This document shows positions 24,250-35,537 of a DNA stretch of 64,000 bases, piece after piece. The notes beneath the pieces are model-generated. The model had not been told where the DNA came from. It saw only the letters and a program-made list of their open reading frames with translations, and did no database searches. The stretch covers positions 107,029 to 171,028 of the forward strand of contig JAXGGA010001065.1 in the NCBI GenBank assembly GCA_038373865.1, given 5' to 3'. The position numbers and the translations under genes are program-made. This DNA comes from Uloborus plumipes (lineage: Eukaryota; Arthropoda; Arachnida; Araneae; Uloboridae). Every line of letters starts with the position of its first letter. Positions within the stretch are counted from its first letter, which is position 1.

Positions 24250-25612
24250 CATTTTCAAGTCATCATGTTAAAATTACCTCCACAAGTCGTGAATGATGTG
24301 AAAAGAGGAATGCATTCTTTCAAGAGTACTACAGAAACATTCCATGCAGTATACTGCGACTTAGCATTAGAAAAGTCTCAAAATCGATCTTCTGCTGTTG
24401 GTATCACTAAAAATGAATAAGAAATGCAAAGGTGGTGGTCTCTTTATCCGTTCAAAAATAGCTTTTACTCAATTCTTTAACCATATCTTAGAATACAATC
24501 TGATATTATAGTGGACATAAATAGTCAGAATGAATACACGCAATCTATGATTAATACGGACAAAAAATACATTCAAAATATTATAAAGTATTTTAAAGTT
24601 TGTAATCCACTCAACAATGGAGAATGTGTGCTTCGCAATATATTCAGCTGTAAATTTTCTAAAGAATCTTCTACGTAATGATTACTTACCGTTAAAAAAA
24701 GAGATGGAGGCTTTATTAATACATACGAAGATTAACGATTATTTTATGAAAATTAAGAAATTATCAGATCCCATAAAGAAAACGAAAGTTCTCAACTTTA
24801 TAATACTCTTGGAAAAACAAGTAAAAACATGTCCAACAAGCAACTGCAGAACGTAACAGATAAAATAATTTTCTGAAAATTATTTCTGGTAGCTCATCAA
24901 TGAGGTTTTAATACAAAATATTAGCATTGTGTGTGTGTGTGTGTGTATGACATATTAAACTACTCCAAGTATCTATTTGACCATGGTGGCGTTTATAGGA
25001 AATAACCAAAATCACAACTCGCCCTTGAAATTCAAAACTGCTGAAAACTGTGGTCCGAACTTTCATTAGGCTATTATACATTCAAATACTCGAAAAATTT
25101 ATATTGTTTGTGGTATGGCACTTGTTTACCAAATGCAATTATAAAAGTTCAATAATTTTGCTGATTTTGCCGAAGCTTTTTTCAAGCTCGATAACCCAAC
25201 TAAAAGCTAGAAGAGACTTTATTTTATGAAGTACTTGAATTAAAATCGATTCATTTAGAAGCTGATTCAAGAACGTTTTGTCACATATTCCATGCAGTAA
25301 GCTTATGTTTTTATCCTCAACGTTGATACAGATGTATTCATTTTGGCAATTTACTTCTTTAAAGAAACAGCAAGTATTGTTTGTTCAGGTTTGTTGATCG
25401 ACGGGTTTCGGACAGAAAAGTTTCTTCTAGGATGCTATTTAGCTGCTGAATCCCTTGGGGAAAGCATGTTCAAAATTTTGCCATCATTACATGCTGTAAG
25501 TGGTTGCGATACTACCAACAGATTTGACAATAAAGTGCAATTTTTGAAAGCTGAGACTGAGCCCTTTGTTCAAACAGCTCGTTCATCTATGGGAAAACAT
25601 AGATTAAAATGA
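24250..25612 (+). pseudogene. Decayed arthropod mobile-element protein (TDVF...HAVSGCDTT type)
   Basis: Pieces in consistent order on the plus strand: 24262-24416 IMLKLPPQVVNDVKRGMHSF... to ITKNE and a stop; near 25110 GMALVYQMQL; near 25165 NFADFAEAFFKLDN; near 25258 EADSRTFCH; then, after a shift, NVDTDVFILAIYFFKETA and, from 25343, FRTEKFLLGCYLAAESLGES, MFKILPSLHAVSGCDTTNRF. The chain GMALV... EAD(S/T)R... DTDVFxLAI... LPxxHAxSGCDTT is familiar from numerous unannotated repetitive proteins of arthropods and cnidarians. The DTD acid cluster and GCDTT suggest a nuclease-like fold, but this is inference. The short frame 24617-24856 lies between these pieces and may be part of the same relic. 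Many stops; not functional. Confidence 0.55.
24931..24947 (+). repeat. (GT)n microsatellite
   Basis: Short GTGTGT run. Confidence 0.9.
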
Positions 25613-26017
25613 AGAGTAATTAAAACAGTTAGAAATCGCTTGCACATATATTTTTTCAAGGAAAAAACTAAGAACTGATGAACTCCAAGATTGACTGATT
25701 TCTCAAAGCATATAGGTGTTTGCTTTAATTTAATGAAAGTCTATGCACTTCAGATGCTATGTATTTGTTAAGGGTTACAGTACAAATATTTATTTGGAGA
25801 AATTCTTATAAAACTCAGTTGCAACCTACTGATTTATGTTTATAAGGATATGAAAAGCTTAATGATGACCTACGAGTACGTCTGCAGCAAATGACTCAGA
25901 CTTCTCTGCCAGAGACTTTAGTTCAACCTTGTAAGTATACGTCAAATCGTTGAGCGACGGCTTGCAGCTATAAAAAGTCAGGATCATGTTTTATATCATT
26001 ACGTAAATGTATCAATA
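25613..26017. other. No recognisable feature
   Basis: No gene recognised between the GCDTT remnant and the foldback copy. Confidence 0.5.
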
Positions 26018-26453
26018 ACACTGGTCGACAGTGGTTCACTAACAACAACCAAATTATTATTTTAATTACGTATTCATATAGTTATTTAAATATCTGCAAG
26101 TAAAAAAGTCCCACCACGTCTCAATTTTCCGTAATAAAAAAAATAATTTTTTACTATTTTTTATGATTTTCGCATGAAATGCCTATTTTTGGAGGGAAAA
26201 GGAGTAAAATATTAACTCCTAAATTTTTTTGGAGGTGAAGGGAGACTCTAAGTCCGAAATCATGACCACCGATAACAAAAAGGGGGGACGAGGGGATTGT
26301 ATCCCCTCAAAATATGCAAAAAATCATGAAAAAGTATCTTTTTATTCTGGTTTCTTTAATATGACGTTTTAAAAAATTTTTATGGTGTAAAATCAGAGTA
26401 TAAGACCCCCTCCTATTATTCCTATGCCCAAAAAAATTTTCGCCCTGTAAAAT

Positions 26454-26492
<39 letters not shown>

Positions 26493-27178
26493 GATATATA
26501 TATATTTTTTATTTTACGGCTTTATATCAGAGGGGGCGGTGGGGGGGCTTTCGGCAAAAAGTGGAGAGTGATGGAGAGGGAAGGGGCCATATTTGGATTT
26601 TGGAGATAATTTTACGTAAGAACCAGCCAGAATACGCCGTCTTTCTGAAGACCTACGATGCGTCTCGTACTCGTATTTAGCGTGCGACAGTCATAAAATC
26701 TGTTTTTAATTTTTTTTTTTTTTTTTTTTTTTTTTTACAGCGCGAAAATTTTTTCGGGCGTAGGAATCATTGGAGGGGTCATATCCTCCGATTTTACATC
26801 GAAATTTTTTTTAAAACGTCATTTTAAAAAAACAAGAATGAAAAGATCATTTTTGGTGATTTTTTGCTCATTTTGAGGGGGTACACCCCCCTAAGAACCC
26901 CTTCTTTGCTATTAGTGGTCATGATTTTGAACTTTGAGTCTCTCTTGAAACTTCAAAAAAAGTTATGAGTTAATATTATGATCCTTTCCTCTTGAAAAAA
27001 AGTGTGTTTGATACGTTTTTTCAGTTATGTTCAGTACTTTTTAGAAATTCATAACAAAAAAACTGTACGTGCTACAGCTTTTTTACTATTATTTTTGAAT
27101 TCTACACTGCAAAATTAGTCAAAAACAGTTAATTTCATCTTTGTTAGGGAAAAAAAGTGAAAATTTGTCGACTAGTGT
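26018..27178. mobile_element. Foldback element, copy B (1.16 kb)
   Basis: Nearly identical to copy A at 19185-20315 in the same orientation, with the same ends (ACACTGGTCGACA...TGTCGACTAGTGT). It differs by long A and T homopolymers near 26460-26490 and 26709-26736 and by a short (TA)n stretch. Here the flanks are AATA on the left and AATA on the right, a possible 4-bp target duplication. Copy A has AATA and AATT. Confidence 0.75.
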
Positions 27179-27639
27179 AATAGTTGTCAAAATAAAAATT
27201 AGTAATTGCTTGTCTTTCTTGCACATAGACTATTTCAATTCGCTGTTTTCTCTTGTATAATTTTAATTACTTAATTAATTTTAAAAATATTGTTTTTATT
27301 ATTTAAAAAAAACGACCCACCGTCACTTCCACTATTCGAGTTAACTAAAAGTATGCAAAAGTCATCAATAAAATGACTTTTTAGTATGCAATCCGTCGAT
27401 TTTCCTTATGACCGTTAAGAGGGCTTTTGAAAAAAAATGGACCAAATATCAGCCCGGCAACATCCATATTGTTAATCTATGAGCTTTCCCCGATCAAAAT
27501 CCATTAACAGATTCGTGTCCTCATATTTTGCATAATCATTCCCCTCCAGCGCCCTGTCTAACAGCTAAAAGAAAACCGGAAAAGAGAAAAATGATATTTT
27601 AAAAATGCGTACAAATAAATTAAATTGGTAAGACCAATA

Positions 27640-27965
27640 TGTTCTCCCATCCCAAACCCGATACAAAATGTTCAGAGAATGATGTCGACTTATCTCCTTC
27701 GCAAACAGTTTTTCCGTTGAAAAGAGCTTGGCAGGATGGTTCTGGTGGAATAGTTCTTAATGATCGCGCTAGTCTTGACAGAAAACAGAACAGCTCAACT
27801 CAACGCGCTGGGGGCATCCATGCATTTGTGGTAGAAGTTTCGTCTTCTTAGTCGAAAGTCGTACATTCGATTTCCACCGGTCCCCTGGTTGTGATTTCCT
27901 CTCTATGTATCGTAAGTATATCTCTTGTGCTTTGAACACCAATAAATTTCGAAAAAATTGTTCTG
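27640..27965 (+). other. Unassigned GC-richer block
   Basis: Less AT-rich than its surroundings. The segment GTGGTAGAAG...TTTCG...CGAAA...ACATTCGATTTCCACCG loosely resembles a tRNA-derived SINE head (a B-box-like TTCGATTTCC). The open frame 27639-27851 has no recognised motif. Neither a SINE nor an exon can be shown from sequence alone. Confidence 0.2.
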
Positions 27966-27991
27966 GTATGGTGAAAAACAGTCGTGTTTAA

Positions 27992-30213
27992 GGGTTATTC
28001 CACGTCAAATCGCCTAAGATTATGTGCCGTCATGTCTCGGATTTTGTTCAATATTTTTTTACGGATAGATACCTATGAGATAAACTCAAATTATATTTTT
28101 TATATTTTTTGAATAAAAATTTAGGGTTGTAGAATTTTTTGAACTTTTGATTTTTTCAGAATTTTTGCTTTTTTATTCTTGGTATGCATTTTGAAAAAGC
28201 TCTATAACTTCCTCATTAGGTCATATCTCCGGACTACCAACTAAGAACTGCACGCCACTTTTTTTCTGTTATGACAACATAATACCCTTTTTATGTATAA
28301 AAATTTGGAAGGGTGCTTTTTGTAGTTTTGGAATAAAAAAATCAAACGTGTTTTTTCAGTTGGTATGATCAATAGGTCATATCTCCGGATTACCAGTTAA
28401 CAACTGCGCCATTTTTTTTTCTATAATGAAAACATCATAATGTTTTTTATGATCAAGATATTAGAAGGGTGTTTTTTGTTGTTCTGAAATTTAAAAAATG
28501 TATTGAATTTTTGAAACAAATTTCTTTGAAAATCAAGTTTTCGACAAGTTTAAAAACTCCGTAAAATTAAAAAAAAAACTATGCTATGATAAGGAAGACC
28601 ACGACATGGCAGCTGAATGGCATTTCTTTGCCACGAGTCATGGAAAGAATGCATGCGATGGAGTAGGGGGCACAATAAAACGGCTTGCAATAAGAGCAAG
28701 TCTTCAAAGAACTCTCGAAGGACAGATTTTAAATGCACCATGATCTATTTCAATTTGCCTCTCAAAACATAAAGGGGATACAGTTGTTTTTCGTTACAGC
28801 AGTGGAAGTGGTTGCAAATGAAGATTTTTTAAAGCAAAGATATGAAAGAGCCTTAATAACAGTAGGCAGCAGAGAGAATTACTTCTTCAAGCCATTAGAC
28901 ACGAAGGGTATATTAGTGAAGAAGGTTTCTGTGTTTGAAAAACCTTTTGTTGCCACTGTCGGAACATCGTAGAAATAAAGATTGTTATTCATGATATTTT
29001 TATGCTTTCATTTGATAACAAATTATAAAATGTTACGTAAATTTCAGAATAATGGAAACCAAATATAAAATTTTTCCAACCACCAAGAGCTCGCGAGTCT
29101 TTCTTTGTCAAACTATGAATGAAAGTATATTTAAAGACATTTCAGTTTACTTTATCGTAATTCCTATCGGTTGATGGAGTGGCTAGCAAATAATTACTGA
29201 AGAGTAAAATAATTCTGCAGCGACTTTTCACTACCAAAGCATGCAAGCAATAGAACAATATAAAACTACCATCATTTGAATGTAATAAAAAGGATGCATT
29301 TTCATCTGCTTGTGACGTGTGATGCTGAGTGAATGTCAAATTTAAGTTTCAAAAGTTGATTTTAAAGTAAAGTTTTTTGAAAAAAACATGTTATATTTTT
29401 ATTTCAAAATAACAAAAAAACTTCATTCTAATTTCTTGATCATAAAAACATCATGATGTTTTCATTATGTAAAAAAAACGGTGCAGTTGTTAACTGGTAA
29501 TCCGGAGATATGACCTATTGATCATACCAACTGAAAAAAACGTTTGATTTTTTTATTCCAAAACTACAAAAAGCACCCTCCCAATTTTTTATACATAAAA
29601 AGGGTATAATGTTGTCATAACAGAAAAAAAGTGGCGTGCAGTTCTTAGTTGGCAGTCCGGAGATATGACCTATTGATCATACCAACTGAAAAAACACAAT
29701 TGAATTTTTTATTCCAAAACATCAAAAAACACCCTCCTAATTTTTTATACATTTAAAATATATGATGTTGTAATCACTGAAAAAAAAAATTGGGCAGTTC
29801 TTATTTGGTACTCCGGAGATATGACCTATTGAACATACCAATCGAAAAAACACAAAATCTGACTTCAGACGACCATTGGCAAAATTCTTATTTTTCACAA
29901 TCTCTTTTTTGTCACTAATATTGAAGGAGAAAACAATTAGCTTTAAAATGATACGTAAACTGGCTTAATTGAATGAGAAATGAGGAAGTTATAGAGCTTT
30001 TTCAAAACGCATACCAAAAATAAAAAAGCAAAAATTCTAAAAAAATCAAAATTTCAAAAAATTCTACAACCCTAAATTTTTATTCAAAAAATCTTTAAAA
30101 ATTAATTTGAGTTTATCTCATAGGTATCTATCAGTAAAAAAATATTGAACAAAATCCGAGACATGACGGCACGGCCGACTATTTAAATTAGGCGATTTGA
30201 CGTGGAATGAGCC
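27992..30213. mobile_element. 2.2-kb TTAA-flanked element with long inverted repeats
   Basis: TTAA stands at both ends (27988-27991 and 30214-30217). The termini are GGGTTATTCCACGTCAAATC at the left and, as complement of the right, GGCTCATTCCACGTCAAATC. The inverted repeats are long, with imperfect pairing that continues for about 200 bp through CTCTATAACTTCCTCATT. They also include subterminal blocks of about 150-160 bp carrying AGGTCATATCTCCGGA: two on the left (near 28223 and 28374) and three inverted on the right (near 29500, 29655 and 29812). TTAA targets occur in piggyBac and Kolobok elements. A broken gene (28594-28972) lies between. The flanking sequence belongs to another repeat (see 30218-30430). 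Confidence 0.7.
28594..28972 (+). pseudogene. Frameshifted mobile-element gene (HFFATSHGK...CDGVGGTIKR)
   Basis: Positions 28594-28735 read EDHDMAAEWHFFATSHGKNA, CDGVGGTIKRLAIRASLQRT, LEGQILNAP and a stop. The frame starting at 28733 continues it with HDLFQFASQNIKGIQLFFVT and ends at 28972. The two parts join across a single-base shift at about 28735-28740. The phrase HFFATSHGK-x-x-CDGVGGT-x-KR-x-x-x-RASLQR is a conserved stretch I have seen in many arthropod repetitive proteins, whose enzymatic role I cannot name. It is the only coding left in the 2.2-kb TTAA element and presumably stems from its transposase or an accessory protein. Only about 125 residues remain, so it is a fragment. Confidence 0.55.
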
Positions 30214-30217
30214 TTAA

Positions 30218-30430
30218 GGATATTATCTGTAAATTTTACGGAACAAACTTGTTCTTGTATGGTTAAACCGTCAGGTTTACGGATATTCTCCGTAACTGTA
30301 ACGGGAAAAAATGTTCTTATGTAGTAAAATACCGTTGTACTTACGTATACAGTACGAAAGTTTTAGTTTTACATAACCAATTCAGCTGACGGTTTAAAAC
30401 CGTAAATTTTACTGGATATTTTTTGTAGTG
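30218..30430. mobile_element. CCGTAAA/TTTACGG MITE fragment
   Basis: Repeated complementary phrases TGTAAATTTTACGG, AACCGTCAGG, TTTACGGATATTCTCCGTAA, GACGGTTTAAAACCGTAAAT. The right tip, as complement, is CACTACAAAAAATATCC. The left half seems to have been interrupted at the TTAA by the 2.2-kb element: the flank 27955-27987 contains GTTCTGGTATGGTGAAAAAC, similar to GTTCTTGTATGGTTAAACCG at 30252. Confidence 0.4.
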
Positions 30431-32485
30431 CGTTATTGCTCCTGAAATTCTAATACCTATTTCCAAGGTAATTAAAGAATGACAGCCACTAATCGAAGAT
30501 GAGTGAACATCGCTCTCTAAGCAGACACGAAAAAGAATTAGAGCTCGTTGAGATATCACAAACAACTCAAGAAAGCTAATAGAATTAAGTGTGCAAAAAA
30601 TGAAGAAATCAAAAAATAATGAGCTGAAGAAAGAGCGAAAAACTAAGTAGAGTGGTTCTGATGATTTTTTGACTAGTGTGGACTGGTAGGGTATGTTTGT
30701 TCATATTGCAGTGAGTTTTACCAAGGCTTCACTCGATACCGTCGTATAAAACGTTATCGAGTGAAGACTTGGTTTTACTCAAAGTCAGTTGAAGATTGGT
30801 TAGCTTGATTCATGTGACAAAACTGGATATTTAATTCATATGAAAAATAGATAGTTTTGATGACGCGGCTATTTTAATGTGTGAAATTTGTGAATAAGCA
30901 TTAGAAACGAACCCATTCAGGGTAAAACTTAATTAAAAACATTTTTATAGTCGCTTGATTGAATAAATTTGAAGCAAGGTTGTATTTTCTGAAATTTCTT
31001 TGGTTTATAGAGTTTTGTGATTATGTTTTCTTGTCATCCATTTCTACCCCATTCCTGATGCAGAACAGGGCAACTGACATAACGCTCTGTTTTTGCTAAA
31101 AACAATATTATTCACTTATTTTCTTACGATTTTCGTGACTTGAAACATATATTTATCTTAGTACACAGTTCTACTCCCTGTTTAACTTCATGGTTCTTAA
31201 ACTAAAGGCTCAATTTCTGTTCACTTTTCATTTTTTCTTTTTGTTTCAAAATGTACTGAAGTGACGTATTACAAAGCCATCAATAAATCTGAAGAAAAAA
31301 ACATTACTGTGATTTTTTTCTCTACTGATCCTTATTGTGTTGCTTTTCACATCAAAGAACAAAATACCTCTTTCGTTCAAGAGACACGGAAGATGGTCAA
31401 CATCGCTCGAAAAAGATATTAGAAGGCCACTCCTGTTAGCATTATTTCCAAGACGCCGGTAGCTTTTACTGCCAAAAGTTCTGGTATCGAAAAAAATATA
31501 TTTACAGGTGATTTCGAAGCCGTCGCTTTTTGTCACTTTCCAATTCTTGATCTTTAAAAACAATGAACGATAGCAAGGCGAAAATTGGGAGAAACGGTGA
31601 TGATTCCGAAGATAATAGTGTTTTTATCTCTAAGTACCCGTGATGTGAAGAGAACATAAAATATATGACCTGGAAGTCCCAAAATCAAACGAAAATCGGA
31701 GAAAAAACAAGTTATTTTGGAAGAATAGCAGGTTTTTAAATGTCACACTCACAAAGCATTTGGGGGGGGGGGAGAAAAATGACGACAATAAAATATTTGA
31801 CAGTTGTTATGTAACTCTAGTACATCATAAAAACATGTTTTAGACAAGGGATTCAAACCGTTTCTTTCATATTTGGTATAAAACTTGTATTTTTTCATAA
31901 TCGTCCTTGCCATGAAAGGTTAAAATATTTGAAAATAGTTCCATTGGCAATAACTTTTCTTTTTTCCATGCAAAGACGCGAAGCGAAAAAGTATTAAAAC
32001 AAAATAGAGGCTTAAAAACATATTTGATATTACAACCATTATCGATTAATTACATTATAATAGCTAAAAGCTTTCAAATTTTTAGTGTTATATTTCAGTT
32101 GAGGTGGAATAACTATGCAGTATAATGTTATATAACTCATAAAATTTAGAAAAAAAATCCCTACAAAATTACTTAGGTAAAAAAAAATCATTTACAACCT
32201 AAAAATAGTTTAGACCTTGTTAAATTACCACGTAAATAAATACATCTTTTTCCTTTGTTTTTAGGAAAAAACGAAAATTATTTTAATTGTGATATCTCTT
32301 ACGCAATTTAAGCAGCATTTTAAAGTTATTCTAATAAAATTCATAATTAAAAGAACCTCGTGATAACAGATAGCGAAACATTTATTGTGACGCATACCCT
32401 AAATTTTTTTCCTAAATCAAGGAGTGACTATGATTAACAAAGATGCCTACATAAAATTAAAATACACAGATACTACAACAACAAT
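30431..32485. other. Unassigned DNA apart from one hairpin
   Basis: No gene recognised. The minus-strand open frame 31246-31563 (105 codons) carries no motif that I know. A strong hairpin lies at 30713-30780. Confidence 0.5.
30713..30780. other. 68-nt hairpin, pre-miRNA-like geometry
   Basis: Arm 30713-30738 (GAGTTTTACCAAGGCTTCAC...) pairs with 30755-30780 around a 16-nt loop. 22 of 26 positions match, and the 12 next to the loop match perfectly (TTCACTCGATA / TATCGAGTGAA). The mismatches are a 3-base block and one single base. The size suits a microRNA precursor, but a small MITE is equally possible. Confidence 0.4.
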
Positions 32486-32489
32486 GTGC

Positions 32490-33602
32490 TCAAAATGAGG
32501 TAGAGAATTAAACTATTGAAAGTTTGAAGCAAAAAAATAATTCAGTCAAAAAATACGAGATCTAACTTTTTATAGGGACTCTGGGTCCCCAAACTTTTAT
32601 TTAGGGAAAGATTCTCCATTGAAAAATAATACTAACACAAAAATGACATTTGTGCGATCAAAATTCGCGGAGATATTCGAGTTTTAAGTGCGCAGAGCCC
32701 CTAAACAAATTGACAAAAGAAAATTTTCGCCCTGCCAGAGGAATAACGAGCTTTTAGATTAGGTACGATAATGAAATTTGTTTCGTCCATGTCAGAAAGC
32801 ATTCACTTCTCATTGTATTCAAAAATAAATACAGATGCTACAAGACTACAAAACATAACAAGAAAAGGTAAATTATTATACAATTTTATACAAAGATATT
32901 AAACACACGAAATATGTAGAATCTAAGAAATAATATACATTGCGATTACATTGTCCGTAAAGCAACACCATTTCTACATACTGTTCCGTAGTGTACATCG
33001 TAACTTCAAGTCTTAACGAATTGCATCCAGTTAAGCAGATTTTATTCTGCAGTGAAGGGCCTACGTTATTTCAAGCAATCACTATACAGTCGGTAAATTT
33101 ACATATTCGCAAATTCAGCAAAACATTTTCATTCTTTCTTATTCAATTTTTTTTCGTATTTTAATTCCCATGTTAAATAACTTTTATAGTTAAATATATT
33201 TCAGGAAAATAAAGAATATTTTGTTTTTGAAGAACTCTGAATGTGGCGAATTTCGCGTGTATATGGCCCCCAAAATCACTTAAAATAACGCTAGTGTAAA
33301 GTGGTATAAGTCATAAAGTTTCATGTTTCATTTCTCCATGGATTTTGATCGCACAAATGTCATTTTTTTGTGTTAGTATTATTTTTTAGTGGAAATTCTT
33401 TCTCTAAATATAAGTTTGGGGGCCCGGAGCCCCTATAAAAAGTTAAATTTTTTATTTTTTAACCAATTATTTTTTTCGCTTCAAACTTTCCATAACCTAA
33501 CTCTCCTCCTCATTTCGAGCAATTTTGAAAATGGAAGTATGCATCTAGGACGAACGGTTGAAGAAATAGAGGTCATGAAGGTTAACTTGGAACACCTTGT
33601 AC
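32490..33602. mobile_element. Foldback-type element with about 200-bp arms
   Basis: The left arm (32490-32690) and right arm (33335-33523) are inverted copies: TTTGAAGC(A/G)AAAAAATAATT, ...CTTTTTATAGG(G/A)(A/G)CTC(T/C)GGG..., CTAACACAAAAA-TGACATTTGTGCGATCAAAAT. On the right the element continues to a tip reading, as complement, TACAAGGTGTTCCAAGTTAA (33583-33602). No matching left tip is seen, so the left side may be truncated. Confidence 0.5.
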
Positions 33603-33788
33603 ATTGAAAGTAACATGTTAAACGCTGATCTGGCGATACTTGTACAATGTAAAAGTCACACTTTCAGAATATTATTAGAACCTAATAGTTTCTGGGAACG
33701 TCAGTTTTCAAAACAGCTAGCTACACTTTGCTATTGTTCTGTAAATTACATTATATTTATACAATTACTTCGAAAGCATATCTATATA

Positions 33789-34439
33789 CAGGGTGTCCAC
33801 TCCTATCGTGGACCAATAGCTAATTTCTTAACCGTTAGAGATAAGCATATAGTTTATTTGGGAAAAAATCTCTAAATTACGAAAGGAATTTTGGGTCTAT
33901 TCAATGTTTTTCAAAAAATCAAATTTTGAAAAAGTTACGAAATTTAAATTTTTATACAGCCCCCCAGTCCTATCAATCATATTTAGTAAAACATTCTTGA
34001 AACTGTAATTTTTAAAACTAAAAAAAAATCACTCTTCTACCACAAAAATTGACCGAGTTATGACGTTTTGAAAAATCAAGATTTTGAAGGATTTCGCATA
34101 CGGTCCCTTCAGCGATCTCTCGATGACGTCATGAATTAATGCAAAATCTTGATTTTTCAAAACGTCATAACTCGGTCAATTTTTGTCGTAGAACAGTGAT
34201 TTTTTTTTAGTTTTAAACGTTACAGTGTCAAGAATGTTTTACTAAATATGATTGATAGGATTGGAAGGCTGTATAAAAATCTAAATTTCGTAACTCTTTC
34301 AAAATTTGATTTTTTGAAAAACATTGAATAGAGCCAAAATTCCTTTCGTAATTTAGAGATTTTTTCCCAAATGAACTATATGCTTATCTCTAACGGTTAA
34401 GAAATTAGCTATTGGTCCACGATAGGAGTGGACACCCTG
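33789..34439. mobile_element. 651-bp palindromic MITE with TA duplication (mariner-type)
   Basis: A nearly perfect hairpin with arms of about 300 bp and a 55-nt loop (about 34087-34141). Tips are CAGGGTGTCCACTCCTATCG on both sides. It is flanked by TA (33787-33788 and 34440-34441). Removing the element and one TA restores exactly the spacing seen in the second Helitron 5' end at 34907, so the TA duplication is real and the target was the Helitron tip. TA targets fit Tc1/mariner-type transposases. No coding. Confidence 0.85.
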
Positions 34440-35269
34440 TATATAAAATAAAGTCGTGTTAGTTACACTACTTATAACTCAAGAACGGCTGTACCGATAT
34501 GGCTAAAAATTGGTGGGTAGGTAGCTTCGAGCCAGGAGACGGACAAAGGCTATAATTTATGTGTGTCAGTTACATAAATAGAAAAACTGTCTTATTGACT
34601 AAGCCTTTTTACTAAGCCTTTTTTGACACCTCCATGGCTGAGCGACATAAAGCACACGTTCTGGCAGCTTCCGGTGCGCAGCAAACAGGTTGTAAGTTAG
34701 CGGTGCGTTGAGTGTTATTTGACTTTTTTGTGAAGTAAATTATAAACAAACGCGTTATTTCCTTTAAAATTATATGTGATAAGCTGTCAGAAACGATTGT
34801 CACTTAAGAGTTTTTACGCCTCTGAGGCTGAGAGGTAGAAAGCGCTTGATGGGATAGCTCCTGCACTGCAGTTAAAGAGGTTGTTCTTCTCACTACTATT
34901 CTATCTTCTATATATATAAAAGAAAGTCGTGTTAGTTACACTACTTATAACTCAAGAACGGCTGTACCGATATAGCTAAAAATTGGTGGGTAGGTAGCTT
35001 AGAGCCAGGAGACGGACATAGGCTATAATTTATGTGTGTCAGTTACATAAATAGAAAAACTGTCTTATTGACTAAGCCTTTTTACTAAGCCTTTTTTGAC
35101 ACCTCCATGGCTGAGCGACATAAAGCACACGTTCTGGCAGGTTCCGGAACGCAGTAAACAGGTTGTAAGTTAGCGGTGCGTTGAGTGTTATTTGACTTTT
35201 TCGTGAAATAAATTATAAACAAACGCGTTACTTCCCTTGAAATTTATATGTGATAAGCTGTCAGAAACG

Positions 35270-35537
35270 ATTGCTCATTCCTAGGATCCCGATGATCCCA
35301 ACCGATATGCCGTTTGAATTTAAAAGACTTCAATTTCCGATCCGTCTTCCATTTGTCATGACCTTTAACAAATCACAAGGCCAATCCTTAAAAGTTTGTG
35401 GTTTGAATCTAGAACATCACTGTTTTTCCCATGGTCAATTATATGTGGCATGTTTACGGGTCGGAAGACCATCTGCGTTGTTTCTTTTTGCGCCTGATAA
35501 TAAAACAAAAAATGTTGTGCATCAGAAGGTACTTTAG
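35270..35537 (+). pseudogene. Helitron helicase, C-terminal remnant (PIF1-like)
   Basis: Reads IPRIPMIPTDMPFEFKRLQF, PIRLPFVMTFNKSQGQSLKV, then CGLNLEHHCFSHGQLYVACL and RVGRPSALFLFAPDNKT, with a stop at 35537. FAMTFNKSQGQSLK followed by FSHGQLYVA(C)SRV is the conserved end (motifs V-VI) of the PIF1-type helicase of Helitrons, a protein of well over 1000 residues. About 88 residues remain; the Rep endonuclease and most of the helicase are missing. SRV is changed to LRV. It lies in the second unit of the composite Helitron and proves the element's class. Confidence 0.9.

Noticed and set aside
27820..27900. tRNA gene or tRNA-derived SINE
   Set aside because: Only a B-box-like stretch is visible; I could not build a cloverleaf with a proper anticodon loop or acceptor stem.
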